From NCBI RefSeq assembly GCF_001884105.1, contig NZ_MACI01000010.1, forward strand, positions 22,564 to 86,563: 64,000 nt of DNA, read 5' to 3'. The position numbers and the translations under genes were made by a program. This DNA comes from Bacillus luti (GTDB taxonomy: Bacteria > Bacillota > Bacilli > Bacillales > Bacillaceae_G). This document shows, in pieces, positions 26,542 through 35,448 of this stretch (positions within the stretch are counted from its first letter, which is position 1; every line of letters starts with the position of its first letter). The notes beneath the pieces are model-generated. The model saw nothing but the letters and a program-made list of their open reading frames with translations. It did not search any database and was not told where the DNA came from.

Positions 26542-26700
26542 ATGAATACACAATTACAACAAGAAATAGAAGAAGCTAGAGAAACGTACATTGGCCGGTT
26601 ATTTACATTTGGCGGCTCAGCGTTGTTTTTAATCGGTTCATTCATCGCAGTCGTCACAGCTTATAAAGCATATAATCGTTTATTGCAATCATCAACATAA
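26542..26700 (+). CDS. Small single-span membrane protein
   Basis: 52 residues: a charged amphipathic N-terminus (QQEIEEARETYIGR) and one transmembrane helix (about 22-42), with a short polar tail. ATG at 26542 has GAGGTG spaced 7 nt; the frame upstream lacks a site. Followed by a strong terminator. No family recognised. Confidence 0.65.
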   Translation: MNTQLQQEIEEARETYIGRLFTFGGSALFLIGSFIAVVTAYKAYNRLLQSST

Positions 26701-26728
26701 AAAAAGACGGGGATCCCCGTCTTTTTTT
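26698..26728. terminator. Bidirectional terminator between convergent genes
   Basis: Perfect palindromic stem AAAGACGGGGATCCCCGTCTTT flanked by A- and T-runs; serves the small membrane protein (+) and the NSS transporter (-). Confidence 0.9.
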
Positions 26729-28085
26729 ATGCAAACATTTTAAATACACCTATTGCATTTAAAAATACAATTATTACAGTTACTGGAATAATATAACGAA
26801 GTAAGAAGAACCAAATGTTAAATAGCGTTTTCCCTTTCGTTTCCGTAACTTCTAATTCTTTCATTAATAACTCTTTACTCATTTTATTGGGTACAAATAG
26901 CGAAATAGCTAGTACCCCTAACGGCAGCAACACATTACTTACCGAAAAATCAACGAAATCAAAGAATGTTTTTCCAAATATTTTCACATCACTCATAATC
27001 CCAAATGATAATGCCGATGGAATTCCAACCGCAAAAATAAGAATACCAATTAATAATGATGCGGACGGACGCTTTTTCTCATTATCTTTCGCAACAGATG
27101 CTACAACAATTTCAAGCATTGAAATCGCAGATGTTAAAGTTGCAAAGAAAAATAACACTAAAAACATAATGAAGAAAAATTGTCCAAATGGTATTTTCGC
27201 AAAGACAGCAGGAAGAACGATAAACAGTAGTCCTGGTCCTTCTGTCGGCTTAACGCCTAATGCGAAAATCGCTGGGAAAATCGCTAATCCTGCAAGCACT
27301 GTAATAAATACAGTTAAACTTACAATAGATGTTGCTGATTTCGCTAAATGTTCCTCTTTCTTCAAATACGAACTATACGTTACCATTACTGAGGCACCTA
27401 CCGTTAATGAGAAGAAAGATTGTCCCATCGCATATAAAATCGTATCTGCTGTAAGCTTTGAAAAATCTGGTTTTAAGAAGAACTCTACCCCAGCCATAGC
27501 ACCATCCAGTGTTAAAGCACGAATAATGATAGCAATAAATAAAATGAATAATAGCGGCATCATGTACTTACTTGCCTTTTCTATACCTTTTTCTACACCT
27601 TTACTAACAACAAAAATAGTACAAAGCATAAAGACAAATTGCGCTCCAATTGCGCTTACTGGATTTGAAATTGTTTCACCAAACAATTTTCCATAATCAA
27701 CAACACCATTCCAGAAGCTTCCTGTAACACTATAGTATAAGTACAGTAAAATCCATCCACCTACAACACTATAAAAAGATAGTACGCTAAAACAAGTAAC
27801 AACCCCCATACGACCAATCCAAGGATATAACTTGCTATTTGGCACCAATACTTTATACGCTGTAACTGCCTCTTTTTGAGTGCTACGTCCAATAACAAAT
27901 TCTGCTATTAGAAGCGGCATACCTATAAATAAAGTTAATAGTAAAAATACAAGGAAGAATGCGCCTCCCCCACCATTACCTGCAACATATGGAAATTTCC
28001 ATATCGCACCAAGACCTACTGCGGCTCCGGCTGCTGCGAGTACAAAGCCAATTTTCGACGTCCATTGCTGTGTTTCTTTCATCAT
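26727..28085 (-). CDS. Neurotransmitter:sodium symporter (SNF) family transporter, likely tryptophan uptake
   Basis: Sodium-coupled amino acid transporter of the LeuT/NSS family with about eleven to twelve helices. The first helix carries the family motif GAAVGLGAIWKFPYVAGNGG, which lines the sodium and substrate sites. 452 residues is normal for bacterial members. AAAGGAG before ATGATG. The upstream T-box with a probable Trp specifier suggests tryptophan as substrate, an inference from regulation that needs transport data. Confidence 0.9.
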   Translation of the reverse strand: MMKETQQWTSKIGFVLAAAGAAVGLGAIWKFPYVAGNGGGGAFFLVFLLLTLFIGMPLLIAEFVIGRSTQKEAVTAYKVLVPNSKLYPWIGRMGVVTCFSVLSFYSVVGGWILLYLYYSVTGSFWNGVVDYGKLFGETISNPVSAIGAQFVFMLCTIFVVSKGVEKGIEKASKYMMPLLFILFIAIIIRALTLDGAMAGVEFFLKPDFSKLTADTILYAMGQSFFSLTVGASVMVTYSSYLKKEEHLAKSATSIVSLTVFITVLAGLAIFPAIFALGVKPTEGPGLLFIVLPAVFAKIPFGQFFFIMFLVLFFFATLTSAISMLEIVVASVAKDNEKKRPSASLLIGILIFAVGIPSALSFGIMSDVKIFGKTFFDFVDFSVSNVLLPLGVLAISLFVPNKMSKELLMKELEVTETKGKTLFNIWFFLLRYIIPVTVIIVFLNAIGVFKMFA

Positions 28086-28164
28086 AAATTCTCCTTTTCT
28101 GAATATTTAAACTTTTACCAATTATACACTTTCATTTCATACTCGCACACCTCCTTTAGAAAAT

Positions 28165-28454
28165 AAAAAAGTCCCCTACACGCAAATATGCATGTAGAGG
28201 ACGATATATGTAATGTAAATACCGTGGTACCACCTCAATTGGATTGATAAATCCCACTTGTTCAAGTACAGGAAAAATTCCGATACTCTATCCTTTTAAC
28301 GGCGGAACCCGGGTTGCCTACTACAATGTTCAACATACCTCTCGCAAGCCCATTCTGTATATTTTATCGTACCGGGCTCACACCTTACCCCAGCTCTCTG
28401 AACGTATCAAATATACATACTCTTCTTGCTCATCGATTTCATCTATTGAAGTTA
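28165..28454 (-). promoter_or_regulatory. T-box leader upstream of the NSS transporter, probable Trp specifier (TGG)
   Basis: On the minus strand: stem I with AGTA opposite GAATGGG, an apical hairpin with AGCCCGG, the conserved T-box GAGGTGGTACCACGG (forward 28222-28236), and a terminator GTCCTCTACATGC / GCGTGTAGGGGAC plus T-run. The specifier loop is one base shorter than in the two isoleucine leaders here, so the codon is read as GAA-TGG-G (28352-28350); a one-base shift would give GGG (Gly). Codon followed by a purine favours TGG. Confidence 0.88.
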
Positions 28455-28460
28455 CTTGTG

Positions 28461-28489
28461 ATTATAAATTATATTTTTATATTTGTAAA
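28461..28489 (-). promoter_or_regulatory. Sigma-A promoter of the NSS T-box transcript
   Basis: Minus-strand TTTACA (28489-28484), 17-nt spacer, TATAAT (28466-28461); an excellent promoter starting the leader near 28454, just after sirC. Confidence 0.8.
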
Positions 28490-28506
28490 GCGCAATTTAT
28501 TTTTTG

Positions 28507-29121
28507 TTATTGGAGAACTTCCCCCTCTAATTTCCGTAAAAAACTTTCTCTTTTTTCCTCGCTTTGCACATATACTGATTTCAATACTTCTTGTAGCAAT
28601 ATATGTCGTTCTCTCTTTTCTAACTGCAACTCTTTTAACTTGATTCTTACTTCATATAGAAACTCTAAATATATTTCGTATGTTTCATCATATTTATTTG
28701 CGATATCATCTCGAATTTTTTTCGCAAGCTTTGGACTTGCTCCTCCAGTAGAAACCGCTATATTAAGTAACCCACGATGAATTGCCGCCGGAAAATGAAC
28801 ATTACCACTTTCTGGGTTTGTAATAACATTTACCAATTGATTCTCTGCGCTATCCTCAGCAACTTGTTCATTTAATATAGAATCACTACTCGCTGCGACA
28901 ACTAAAAAAGCATCTTTAATATCACTTTTTTCATACTCTCTTTGATACCAACGAATTTTCTTCTCCTCCACAAGTTTCACTAAATTTGCGTCTAATTCCG
29001 GACTTACTACAACTATATCCGCACCTTGTTTTAGTAAAGGAATAATTTTAAATCCCGCAACTTTCCCTCCACCAATGACAACAACACGTTTCTTATCAAC
29101 TCGCACTGTAAGTGGATACAT
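28507..29121 (-). CDS. sirC: Precorrin-2 dehydrogenase SirC
   Basis: NAD-dependent oxidation of precorrin-2 to sirohydrochlorin in siroheme synthesis. N-terminal Rossmann fold RVVVIGGGKVAGFKIIPLL near residue 12, then VSPELDANL; C-terminal helical part with AIHRGLLNIAVSTGGASPKLA. Resembles the dehydrogenase part of CysG and B. megaterium SirC. Its start overlaps sirB by 26 bp. Last gene of the sulfur/siroheme operon; siroheme is the cofactor of the sulfite reductase encoded upstream. Confidence 0.92.
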   Translation of the reverse strand: MYPLTVRVDKKRVVVIGGGKVAGFKIIPLLKQGADIVVVSPELDANLVKLVEEKKIRWYQREYEKSDIKDAFLVVAASSDSILNEQVAEDSAENQLVNVITNPESGNVHFPAAIHRGLLNIAVSTGGASPKLAKKIRDDIANKYDETYEIYLEFLYEVRIKLKELQLEKRERHILLQEVLKSVYVQSEEKRESFLRKLEGEVLQ

Positions 29122-29848
29122 ATTGATCTCCTCTCAATATTTCCTTCGTTTTTTGGATTAACATTTCTCGAAACGCTTCATTCTTTCCTAAATACGGGCT
29201 TATTTTTATTCCTTCCAATTCATATTGACGCACTTCTTTTTCAATATATTTCATAAGTAATCCTGTAAATAACAAATAAGGTAGCACAATGATATGCTCT
29301 TCTTTTCGTTCTACAACTTCCTTCAATTTCCCCTCAAATTTTGGTTCTGCAGCCGCTAAAAAACAAACTTCTACTTTATCAATTTTTCCCTCCGCTTGAA
29401 ATAAAGCAGCGATCCGATTTATATCTTGTAAAGTTTCAGGATCGCTACTGCCCCTTGCGACAAGTAAAAGTGTCACTTTATTTTTATATTCTTCAATACC
29501 GCTTCCTTTATATACCGATTTTATAAGTGTTCTTGATACACCAAATGGATTACCGTAAGACACTTTAATATGAGGAAATTGATCATTTAACTTTTGTAAT
29601 TCAAACGGAATATCATTTTTCACATGACCTGCCGCTAATAAAAATACAGGAATAGCGATAATCTCTGTCGCACCACGCTTCACACATGTACGAAAGCCTT
29701 CTTCAATAGAGGGATTCGCTAACTCTAAAAAACAAACTTCTTGAATCGTTGCCTCTATACGGCTCATACATGACGTAATAAATTGAATTGCCTCTTCTTT
29801 TGCTTCCCTCAACCGACTTCCATGACATATATATAAAATAGCCTTCAT
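29096..29848 (-). CDS. sirB: Sirohydrochlorin ferrochelatase SirB
   Basis: CbiX/SirB-type chelatase inserting Fe2+ into sirohydrochlorin. Two-fold repeat with the metal-site His in LYICHGSRLREAKEEA at the N-terminus and PVFLLAAGHVKNDIPFEL; second half VTLLLVARGSSDPET and PYLLFTGLLMKYIEKE. ATG 29848 is chosen (GGAG 9 nt upstream); it follows the cobA stop directly. Confidence 0.92.
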   Translation of the reverse strand: MKAILYICHGSRLREAKEEAIQFITSCMSRIEATIQEVCFLELANPSIEEGFRTCVKRGATEIIAIPVFLLAAGHVKNDIPFELQKLNDQFPHIKVSYGNPFGVSRTLIKSVYKGSGIEEYKNKVTLLLVARGSSDPETLQDINRIAALFQAEGKIDKVEVCFLAAAEPKFEGKLKEVVERKEEHIIVLPYLLFTGLLMKYIEKEVRQYELEGIKISPYLGKNEAFREMLIQKTKEILRGDQYVSTYSAS

Positions 29849-29849
29849 T

Positions 29850-30626
29850 TTACAACACTCCACTTACTTGATAGGCATTTTCCGTTTGTTTCTCAAACCA
29901 ATGAATCTTTTCTCTAAAACGGACAACTTCTCCAATTACAATCATGCTCGGATTTTGAATTTGTTCTTTTCTCGCAACCTCCACAATTGTTCCTAACGTC
30001 CCGACAACTGTGCGCTGCATAGACGTCGTTCCCCGCTCAATAATAGCAGCAGGTGTATTTTTTTCTTTCCCATGCTTCATAAGTTGTTCACATATGTAGG
30101 GCAAATTACTAACCCCCATATATACTGCTAAAGTCTCTACACCCTTCGCTAAACTTTCCCACTTTACTTCCTCTTCAGCATCTTCTTTCCTGTGTCCTGT
30201 CACAATAGCAAAACTTGCACTTGCATCACGATGGGTCACCGGAATCCCCGCATAAGCAGGTGCAGCTATTCCAGAGGAAATACCTGGGACGATTTCAAAT
30301 GGTATCCCTTGCTTCGCTAGCGCTTCAGCTTCTTCTCCACCTCTACCAAATACAAACGGATCTCCCCCTTTTAACCGCGTTACAATTTTTCCTTTTTTTG
30401 CGTATTTAATAAGAAATGTATGAATCGTCTCTTGCTTCATCGTGTGATAATTCGGGAGCTTCCCGCAATAAATTAAATCCGCTTCAGGCTTTGCGTACGA
30501 AAGCAACTCTTTATTCACAAGACGGTCGTATAAAATAACATCTGCCTTCTCAATACATTTCAATCCTTTCACAGTGATTAAATCTGGATCCCCAGGGCCC
30601 GCTCCAACGATATATACTTTTCCCAT
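29850..30626 (-). CDS. cobA: Uroporphyrinogen-III C-methyltransferase (SUMT)
   Basis: SAM-dependent double methylation of uroporphyrinogen III to precorrin-2, the entry to siroheme. Signature motifs: VGAGPGDPDLITVKG at the N-terminus, RLKGGDPFVFGRGGEEAEAL near residue 83, GIPVTHRD near residue 130, and VYMGVSNLP. 258 residues is the single-domain form (SUMT alone, not a CysG fusion). GAGGAG before ATG. Downstream genes sirB and sirC complete the pathway. Confidence 0.95.
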   Translation of the reverse strand: MGKVYIVGAGPGDPDLITVKGLKCIEKADVILYDRLVNKELLSYAKPEADLIYCGKLPNYHTMKQETIHTFLIKYAKKGKIVTRLKGGDPFVFGRGGEEAEALAKQGIPFEIVPGISSGIAAPAYAGIPVTHRDASASFAIVTGHRKEDAEEEVKWESLAKGVETLAVYMGVSNLPYICEQLMKHGKEKNTPAAIIERGTTSMQRTVVGTLGTIVEVARKEQIQNPSMIVIGEVVRFREKIHWFEKQTENAYQVSGVL

Positions 30627-30651
30627 CAGCTCTCCTCATTTCTACTATTAA

Positions 30652-30692
30652 AGTGAAACTTCCATCCTTATATACGAATGGAAGTTTTCATT
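30652..30692 (-). terminator. Hairpin between the DUF3906 gene and cobA
   Basis: Stem GAAACTTCCAT / ATGGAAGTTTTC with a T-poor end. It may attenuate transcription into the siroheme genes or protect the upstream mRNA. Confidence 0.4.
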
Positions 30693-30712
30693 ACTTCATA
30701 TTTCAATGTTCC

Positions 30713-30913
30713 TTACTCGTGAATAACAAAGGCCGCGCTTTTTCGAATCTTCTTTTTTTCAAATAAGGAAATCTCCTTTATTTCCGGTAACGGTAAAAAA
30801 TGTTTTTCAAGCTCAATCTCTGCAAGCTTAAATGCCTGTTCTTCACTTTGAGCAACGACAACAATCGGAACGATATTATTCGCTAATACAGCTTCAAATC
30901 GGTATAAGTCCAT
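30713..30913 (-). CDS. Small conserved protein (DUF3906-like)
   Basis: 66 residues, soluble, one beta-alpha-beta-like unit (NIVPIVVVAQSEEQAFKLAE) and a basic C-terminus. It resembles the small DUF3906 family found beside sulfite reductase genes in Bacillus; this is from memory. Starts 10 bp after the sulfite reductase stop with GGAGGGG, clearly in the same operon. Role unknown. Confidence 0.75.
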   Translation of the reverse strand: MDLYRFEAVLANNIVPIVVVAQSEEQAFKLAEIELEKHFLPLPEIKEISLFEKKKIRKSAAFVIHE

Positions 30914-30923
30914 ATTGCCCCTC

Positions 30924-32546
30924 CTAAGACGCTATAACTTCCTCTAACACGTTATTTAACGCTATTTGTAATGTATCTACGCCGATACGTTCAACAAAAT
31001 CATAAAATGTTTCAGCTGGTAACTTATTTTTTTTGAAATAACTTATAAATGATGCGAGCACATCCGGTAAATCTTCACCGTCTATTTTCCCTTTTAGCTT
31101 TTGATTATAAGCACCGCCATCTAGTAACGTTCCGCCGACATAAATTTCAAACGCCTCAACAATTCCTTTTTCCTTCGTTTTCATTTTCACCCCTTGTAAT
31201 CCAATGTCAGCAATTTGACGTTGACCACATGAATTCGGGCATCCTACCATATGAATTCGAACAGGAACGTCGAGTGCAATTTGTGTATCTAAGTACTCAG
31301 CGATTTGGCGTAACCTTTCTTTCGTTTCTACTAATGCGAGATTACAATATTCAATACCTGTACATGAAACCGCATGACCAATAAATGATTTCGGATTTGC
31401 AGAAATTGCTTCAAATAATGGTTCGCTTAATAAGCCTGCAACATTCTCTGGCGGAACATTCGGAATAATGAAGTTTTGCGAGTTACAAGTACGAATTTGC
31501 CCGTTACCATATTGCTTTGCAATTCTTGCAATCTCAAACATTTCTTCTGCATGTAAACGCCCTACAGGCACATTAAAGCCGACATATTTTAGTCCCTCTT
31601 GTTTTTGATCTTGAACACCATAAAAATAACCTGCATTCCATCCTTTTAATGCACTTTCTCCTTTACTTTGTAAAGACCCTGTATACTCTAGTAGTTTCTC
31701 TTTAAATTTCTCCGCTCCCCAGTCTGCAACAAGAAATTTCAAGCGTGCTAAATGACGCTTTTCACGATATCCAAAATCTCGGAATATAGTAGCAATCGCA
31801 ATTGCTACCGCCTTCACTTCTTCTGGTAGAACGAATACATCTAATTCTTCCGCTAAATATGGACGAGCTGATAATCCTCCGCCTACTTTTATATGAAAAC
31901 CAACTTTTTTCTCACCATTTATTTCTTTCGTAGCAGGTGTAAATGCCACACAGTTAATCTCCGCATTTGCTGAATTATAAATGTTAGAACTAATGGACAT
32001 TTTAAATTTACGTGGTAAGTTAGAAAACTCTTCATTATGTTGAAAGTAGTCATATACCTCTTTTACAATACCTGTTGTATCAAACAGTTCATTTGCATCA
32101 ATTCCCGCAAGTGGATTTCCTGTAATATTACGCGTTATATCACCACACGCCCCTGCTGAAGATAATCCAACTCTCGCTAACCTTTTAAAAATATCTGGAA
32201 TTTGCTGAATCTCTAACCAATGAAACTGAATCGCCTGTCTTGTCGTAATATCGATTACATCACGTCCATAATCCTCAGCGATAGAAGCAAGCGCTTCTGC
32301 CTGCGCATTTGTAATAATCCCAGAAGGAATATTTACACGCATCATAAAGTATCCAGCTTCTTTCGGACGCTGCAAATACAATCCTGCCCATTTAAATGCG
32401 TCCCACTCTTCTTTCGGAATAGATTCGAATCCATTCTCCGCATAGTAAGGAATGTCATTAAAGATTTCCAATCCATCTTTTTCTAATTTATTCTTCTCAG
32501 TCTGATTTAATTTTTCATTGTTAACCCATACTTTTTCGTAACTCAT
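30924..32546 (-). CDS. Siroheme-dependent sulfite (or nitrite) reductase, ferredoxin type
   Basis: 540-residue single-chain reductase with the four 4Fe-4S/siroheme cysteines in SCTGIEYCNLA and GCPNSCGQRQ near residues 400-445 and two ferredoxin-nitrite/sulfite reductase repeats (YFMMRVNIPSG; RHLARLKFLVADWG). Such enzymes take electrons from ferredoxin rather than from a CysJ flavoprotein; no cysJ is present. Location in a sulfate assimilation operon with siroheme synthesis argues for sulfite to sulfide. Its ribosome binding site AGGGGG lies between the bcr1 repeat and the start. Confidence 0.9.
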   Translation of the reverse strand: MSYEKVWVNNEKLNQTEKNKLEKDGLEIFNDIPYYAENGFESIPKEEWDAFKWAGLYLQRPKEAGYFMMRVNIPSGIITNAQAEALASIAEDYGRDVIDITTRQAIQFHWLEIQQIPDIFKRLARVGLSSAGACGDITRNITGNPLAGIDANELFDTTGIVKEVYDYFQHNEEFSNLPRKFKMSISSNIYNSANAEINCVAFTPATKEINGEKKVGFHIKVGGGLSARPYLAEELDVFVLPEEVKAVAIAIATIFRDFGYREKRHLARLKFLVADWGAEKFKEKLLEYTGSLQSKGESALKGWNAGYFYGVQDQKQEGLKYVGFNVPVGRLHAEEMFEIARIAKQYGNGQIRTCNSQNFIIPNVPPENVAGLLSEPLFEAISANPKSFIGHAVSCTGIEYCNLALVETKERLRQIAEYLDTQIALDVPVRIHMVGCPNSCGQRQIADIGLQGVKMKTKEKGIVEAFEIYVGGTLLDGGAYNQKLKGKIDGEDLPDVLASFISYFKKNKLPAETFYDFVERIGVDTLQIALNNVLEEVIAS

Positions 32547-32558
32547 TTTTAATCCCCC

Positions 32559-32720
32559 TATATAAAGTGAATCTTTACTCAGTGAGGATTGTGTTCACCT
32601 CCCACTGAGTATTAGCCTTAACCAATCAGGCATTTACAGACGGCAGGGCTCCCACCTAACTTCTTTTCCCAAGCCGAATTTTGAGGTAGGTGTTTTACAG
32701 CCCGTTAGTGCGGGATAAAA
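32559..32720 (+). repeat. bcr1-type repeat inside the sulfur operon
   Basis: About 160 bp, starting TATAAAGTGAATCTTTA and ending GCCCGTTAGTGCGGGATAAAA, with internal blocks CACTGAGTATTAGCC, CCAATCAGG, CCCACCTAACTTCTTT and GAATTTTGAGGTAGG shared with 61341-61500. This matches my memory of bcr1, a mobile structured repeat specific to the B. cereus group. It separates cysC from the sulfite reductase gene and supplies the cysC stop codon. Confidence 0.85.
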
Positions 32721-33304
32721 CTACGCTCTTGTAAATACTTCACAATTTGTTCTGCACATTCTTCAATAGAATACTTATGTGTTTCTACAATTAATTCTGC
32801 TCGTTCTGGCTCCTCATATGGTGAATCAACACCAGTAAACTGTTTAATATCACCTTTTCTTGCCTTTTTATAAAGACCTTTCGGATCACGTTTTTCACAC
32901 TCTTCAATCGGACACTTCACAAACACTTCAATAAATTCATCCGCCGCTAATAGATCTCTAACTTGTTTTCGGTCTACTCGAAATGGTGAAATGAATGCTG
33001 TAAGAACAATCGTTCCTTGATCTACGAATAGTTTAGAAACTTCACCGATACGACGAATATTCTCTGTACGATCACTTTCAGAAAACCCTAAATCATTATT
33101 TAAACCATGGCGTATATTATCCCCATCTAGCACATAGTTTCCGATATTCTTTTCAAATAGTTTACGAGCAACCGCATTCGCTACTGTAGATTTACCCGAA
33201 GCTGATAAACCCGTAAACCAAATTACAAAACTATGATGACCACTTTTCACTCTTCTCTCATCTTTTGAAACAGAGGCTGTATGCCAAGTAATATTTGTAT
33301 TCAT
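32705..33304 (-). CDS. cysC: Adenylylsulfate kinase
   Basis: Phosphorylates APS to PAPS. P-loop GLSASGKSTVANAV near residue 32, LDGDNIRHGLNNDLGFS, and AFISPFRVDRKQVRDLL. 199 residues. The last four codons and the stop (FIPH-stop) lie in the terminal TTTATCCCGCAC of the bcr1 repeat, so the native C-terminus has been replaced or slightly altered by the element. Follows sat by 12 bp. Confidence 0.95.
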   Translation of the reverse strand: MNTNITWHTASVSKDERRVKSGHHSFVIWFTGLSASGKSTVANAVARKLFEKNIGNYVLDGDNIRHGLNNDLGFSESDRTENIRRIGEVSKLFVDQGTIVLTAFISPFRVDRKQVRDLLAADEFIEVFVKCPIEECEKRDPKGLYKKARKGDIKQFTGVDSPYEEPERAELIVETHKYSIEECAEQIVKYLQERSFIPH

Positions 33305-33316
33305 CTCTTTCTCTCC

Positions 33317-34453
33317 CTATTTTGTTACTACACCTTTTTTCAAACCTTTAATTAGCACTTCCACTACTTCTTTACGACTAAATGTACTTGGCGGAATCTC
33401 ACCGTTTCTTAATAGCTCCCTTACTTTCGTACCGGATAAAATGACATGATCCTCTTTTCCGTGCGGGCATGTTTTCGTTGAAGCCATTGCTTCACATTTC
33501 CTGCAGTAAAAGCTATGTTCAAAAAATAGCGGTGTAATCCCTAACTCTTCCACTGTAAAGTTTGTAAAAATCTCTTGCGCTTCATATGTTCCATAATAAT
33601 CTCCTACCCCGGCATGATCACGCCCTACAATAAAGTGGGTACATCCAAAATTCTTTCTTACTAATGCATGAAATATCGCCTCTCTTGGCCCTGCGTAACG
33701 CATCGCCGCAGGAAACACACCCAAAAAGACACGATTTTTCGGATAATAGTTTTGAAGTAATACTTCATAGCTTTCCATCCTTACATCAGCAGGAATATCA
33801 TCTGATTTCGTTTCCCCAACAAGCGGATTCAAAAAGAGACCATCTACAATTTCAAGAGCAGACTTTTGAATATATTCATGAGCGCGATGTACCGGGTTTC
33901 TCGTTTGAAACCCAACTACTGTTTTCCAACCACGCTTTTTAAATTCTTCTCGCGTTTCAATTGGATCTAAATGATAAGAAGGAAATTGATTATTTTCAAA
34001 GCGTTTTGTAAGAATAATAGCTCCTCCAACATAAACGTTTGGTCGTTCATATAATTTTTTCACTCCTGGATGAGCCTCATCCGTCGTTTTATATACAAGT
34101 AACGCTTCTTTTTCTTTATCTGGTACAAAAATATCTTCTATTTGAATGACACCATATATTTTCCCATCGTTAACAAGCTTTACTTCCTCTCCAACTTCCA
34201 GCCTCTCTGCTACACCTTCTGTTACCGGCAATGTAATTGGTATACTCCATATGCTCCCATTTGCTAAACGAAGGGTTTCTACGACCGAATCATAATCATT
34301 CTTACCTAAGAAACCTGTAAGTGGGCTATATCCACCTGTCGCTAGTAGCTCTAAATCACTTAACGCAACGTTGTCTAATTTAATTTCTTTTTCAATTTGT
34401 GATACGTCGTATGTCTCATCTATACGGTTTACTAATTCGTTTCTTGTACTCAT
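33317..34453 (-). CDS. sat: Sulfate adenylyltransferase (ATP sulfurylase)
   Basis: Converts sulfate and ATP to APS. 378 residues, homo-oligomeric single-chain type. Active-site motifs [13 protein letters not shown] near residue 185 and [12 protein letters not shown] near residue 275 are present, and a Cys cluster ([18 protein letters not shown]) forms the zinc-binding part typical of this type. Part of the cysH-sat-cysC block. Confidence 0.96.
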   Translation of the reverse strand: MSTRNELVNRIDETYDVSQIEKEIKLDNVALSDLELLATGGYSPLTGFLGKNDYDSVVETLRLANGSIWSIPITLPVTEGVAERLEVGEEVKLVNDGKIYGVIQIEDIFVPDKEKEALLVYKTTDEAHPGVKKLYERPNVYVGGAIILTKRFENNQFPSYHLDPIETREEFKKRGWKTVVGFQTRNPVHRAHEYIQKSALEIVDGLFLNPLVGETKSDDIPADVRMESYEVLLQNYYPKNRVFLGVFPAAMRYAGPREAIFHALVRKNFGCTHFIVGRDHAGVGDYYGTYEAQEIFTNFTVEELGITPLFFEHSFYCRKCEAMASTKTCPHGKEDHVILSGTKVRELLRNGEIPPSTFSRKEVVEVLIKGLKKGVVTK

Positions 34454-34491
34454 TTTCTATATCCTCTCTTAGCTTTATTTTTCAATTCATC

Positions 34492-35193
34492 TTATTGATC
34501 ATGAAGACCACATTCTGTTTTCAGTTTTCCAGCCCATCTACCATCTCTTGAATCGCCACCATCTACAGGTAACGTACACTTCTCACACCCAATACTTGGA
34601 TAGCCAACATCATGTAATGGGTTATACGGCAAACTATGTTTGTATACATATCGCCACACTTCTTTCCATGTCCAATGAATAAGTGGACAAATCTTAATAG
34701 ATTGAAAACGACGATCTTGATTTATAAAGTTTGTATGTTTGCGAGTTTCCGATTGTTCCCTTCTTAAACCTGATATCCATGCCTTTTCATTTGCTAACAC
34801 TTTTTCTAAAGGTGAAATTTTCCTAATTTTACAACAAAGATTCGGATTGCTTTCCCATAGCCTGTCACCATGCAACTTTGCTTGTTCATCAAGTGTAAGT
34901 TCTGGCTGTTTTTCTATAATGTTTAATGAAGGAAATCGTTCCCGCACTTTTTGAATTAATTCATACGTTTCTTGAAAATGAACATTTGTATCCAAAAATA
35001 CAACTTTAGCAGATGGATTTACTTGGTTTATAAGATGCAGTAGTACCATACCTTCCACTCCAAAGCTACATGCGTATACGATTTCTTCTTTATATTCTTT
35101 ATAAGCCCAACTTAATACAGATAGCGCGCCTTTTGTTTCATCTTCTTCTGAAAATGAAACACCATTTTCAGCCCACGTTTCATACGTCAACAT
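34492..35193 (-). CDS. cysH: APS/PAPS reductase
   Basis: Thioredoxin-dependent reduction of APS (or PAPS) to sulfite. PP-loop-type core ([15 protein letters not shown]) and the cysteines of the 4Fe-4S type: NLCCKIRK and GCEKCTLP. That CC...CxxC pattern marks the Fe-S-containing bacterial APS/PAPS reductases. The final Cys lies in the C-terminal ECGLH motif. Preceded by AGGGGG. Separated from yezD by a hairpin. Confidence 0.95.
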   Translation of the reverse strand: MLTYETWAENGVSFSEEDETKGALSVLSWAYKEYKEEIVYACSFGVEGMVLLHLINQVNPSAKVVFLDTNVHFQETYELIQKVRERFPSLNIIEKQPELTLDEQAKLHGDRLWESNPNLCCKIRKISPLEKVLANEKAWISGLRREQSETRKHTNFINQDRRFQSIKICPLIHWTWKEVWRYVYKHSLPYNPLHDVGYPSIGCEKCTLPVDGGDSRDGRWAGKLKTECGLHDQ

Positions 35194-35213
35194 GTTTTTT
35201 CCCCCTGTAAAAG

Positions 35214-35256
35214 CAAAAAGACGGTTTTAACCTAATACAATAGGTTAAAACCGCCT
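35214..35256 (-). terminator. Intercistronic terminator between yezD and cysH
   Basis: Perfect 13-bp stem CGGTTTTAACCTA / TAGGTTAAAACCG and a TTTTT run on the minus strand. It lies inside the S-box transcript and should reduce read-through into cysH. Confidence 0.8.
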
Positions 35257-35279
35257 CTAGTTTTTCTAGTCAGCGCTTT

Positions 35280-35423
35280 TTACTTTAAACGTACTTTTTC
35301 ACTTTTCTCTAACTGAATGACTTTTCCATCTTGCACAACAATTGTAATTGAACCATATTTCATATCAGCAAGCATCGCTTGAATCTTCTCCGATACTTCA
35401 TCAAAATGTTCCCGTACACTCAC
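35280..35423 (-). CDS. yezD: YezD-family small protein
   Basis: 47 residues, starting GTG with GGGGGG 8 nt upstream. Sequence includes MSVREHFDEVSEKIQAMLAD and KYGSITIVVQDGKVIQLE, the helix-plus-beta-hairpin pattern of the YezD (DUF2292) family, which sits beside sulfur genes in Bacillus. First gene after the S-box. Its role is unknown. Confidence 0.82.
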   Translation of the reverse strand: MSVREHFDEVSEKIQAMLADMKYGSITIVVQDGKVIQLEKSEKVRLK

Positions 35424-35448
35424 GCGAACAGCCCCCCTTTTTATTCAT

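Noticed and set aside
26815-27696. 293-codon plus-strand open frame
   Set aside because: Exact antisense shadow of the NSS transporter.
28244-28780. 178-codon plus-strand open frame
   Set aside because: Antisense to the T-box and the end of sirC; no ribosome binding site and the codon pattern does not look like protein.
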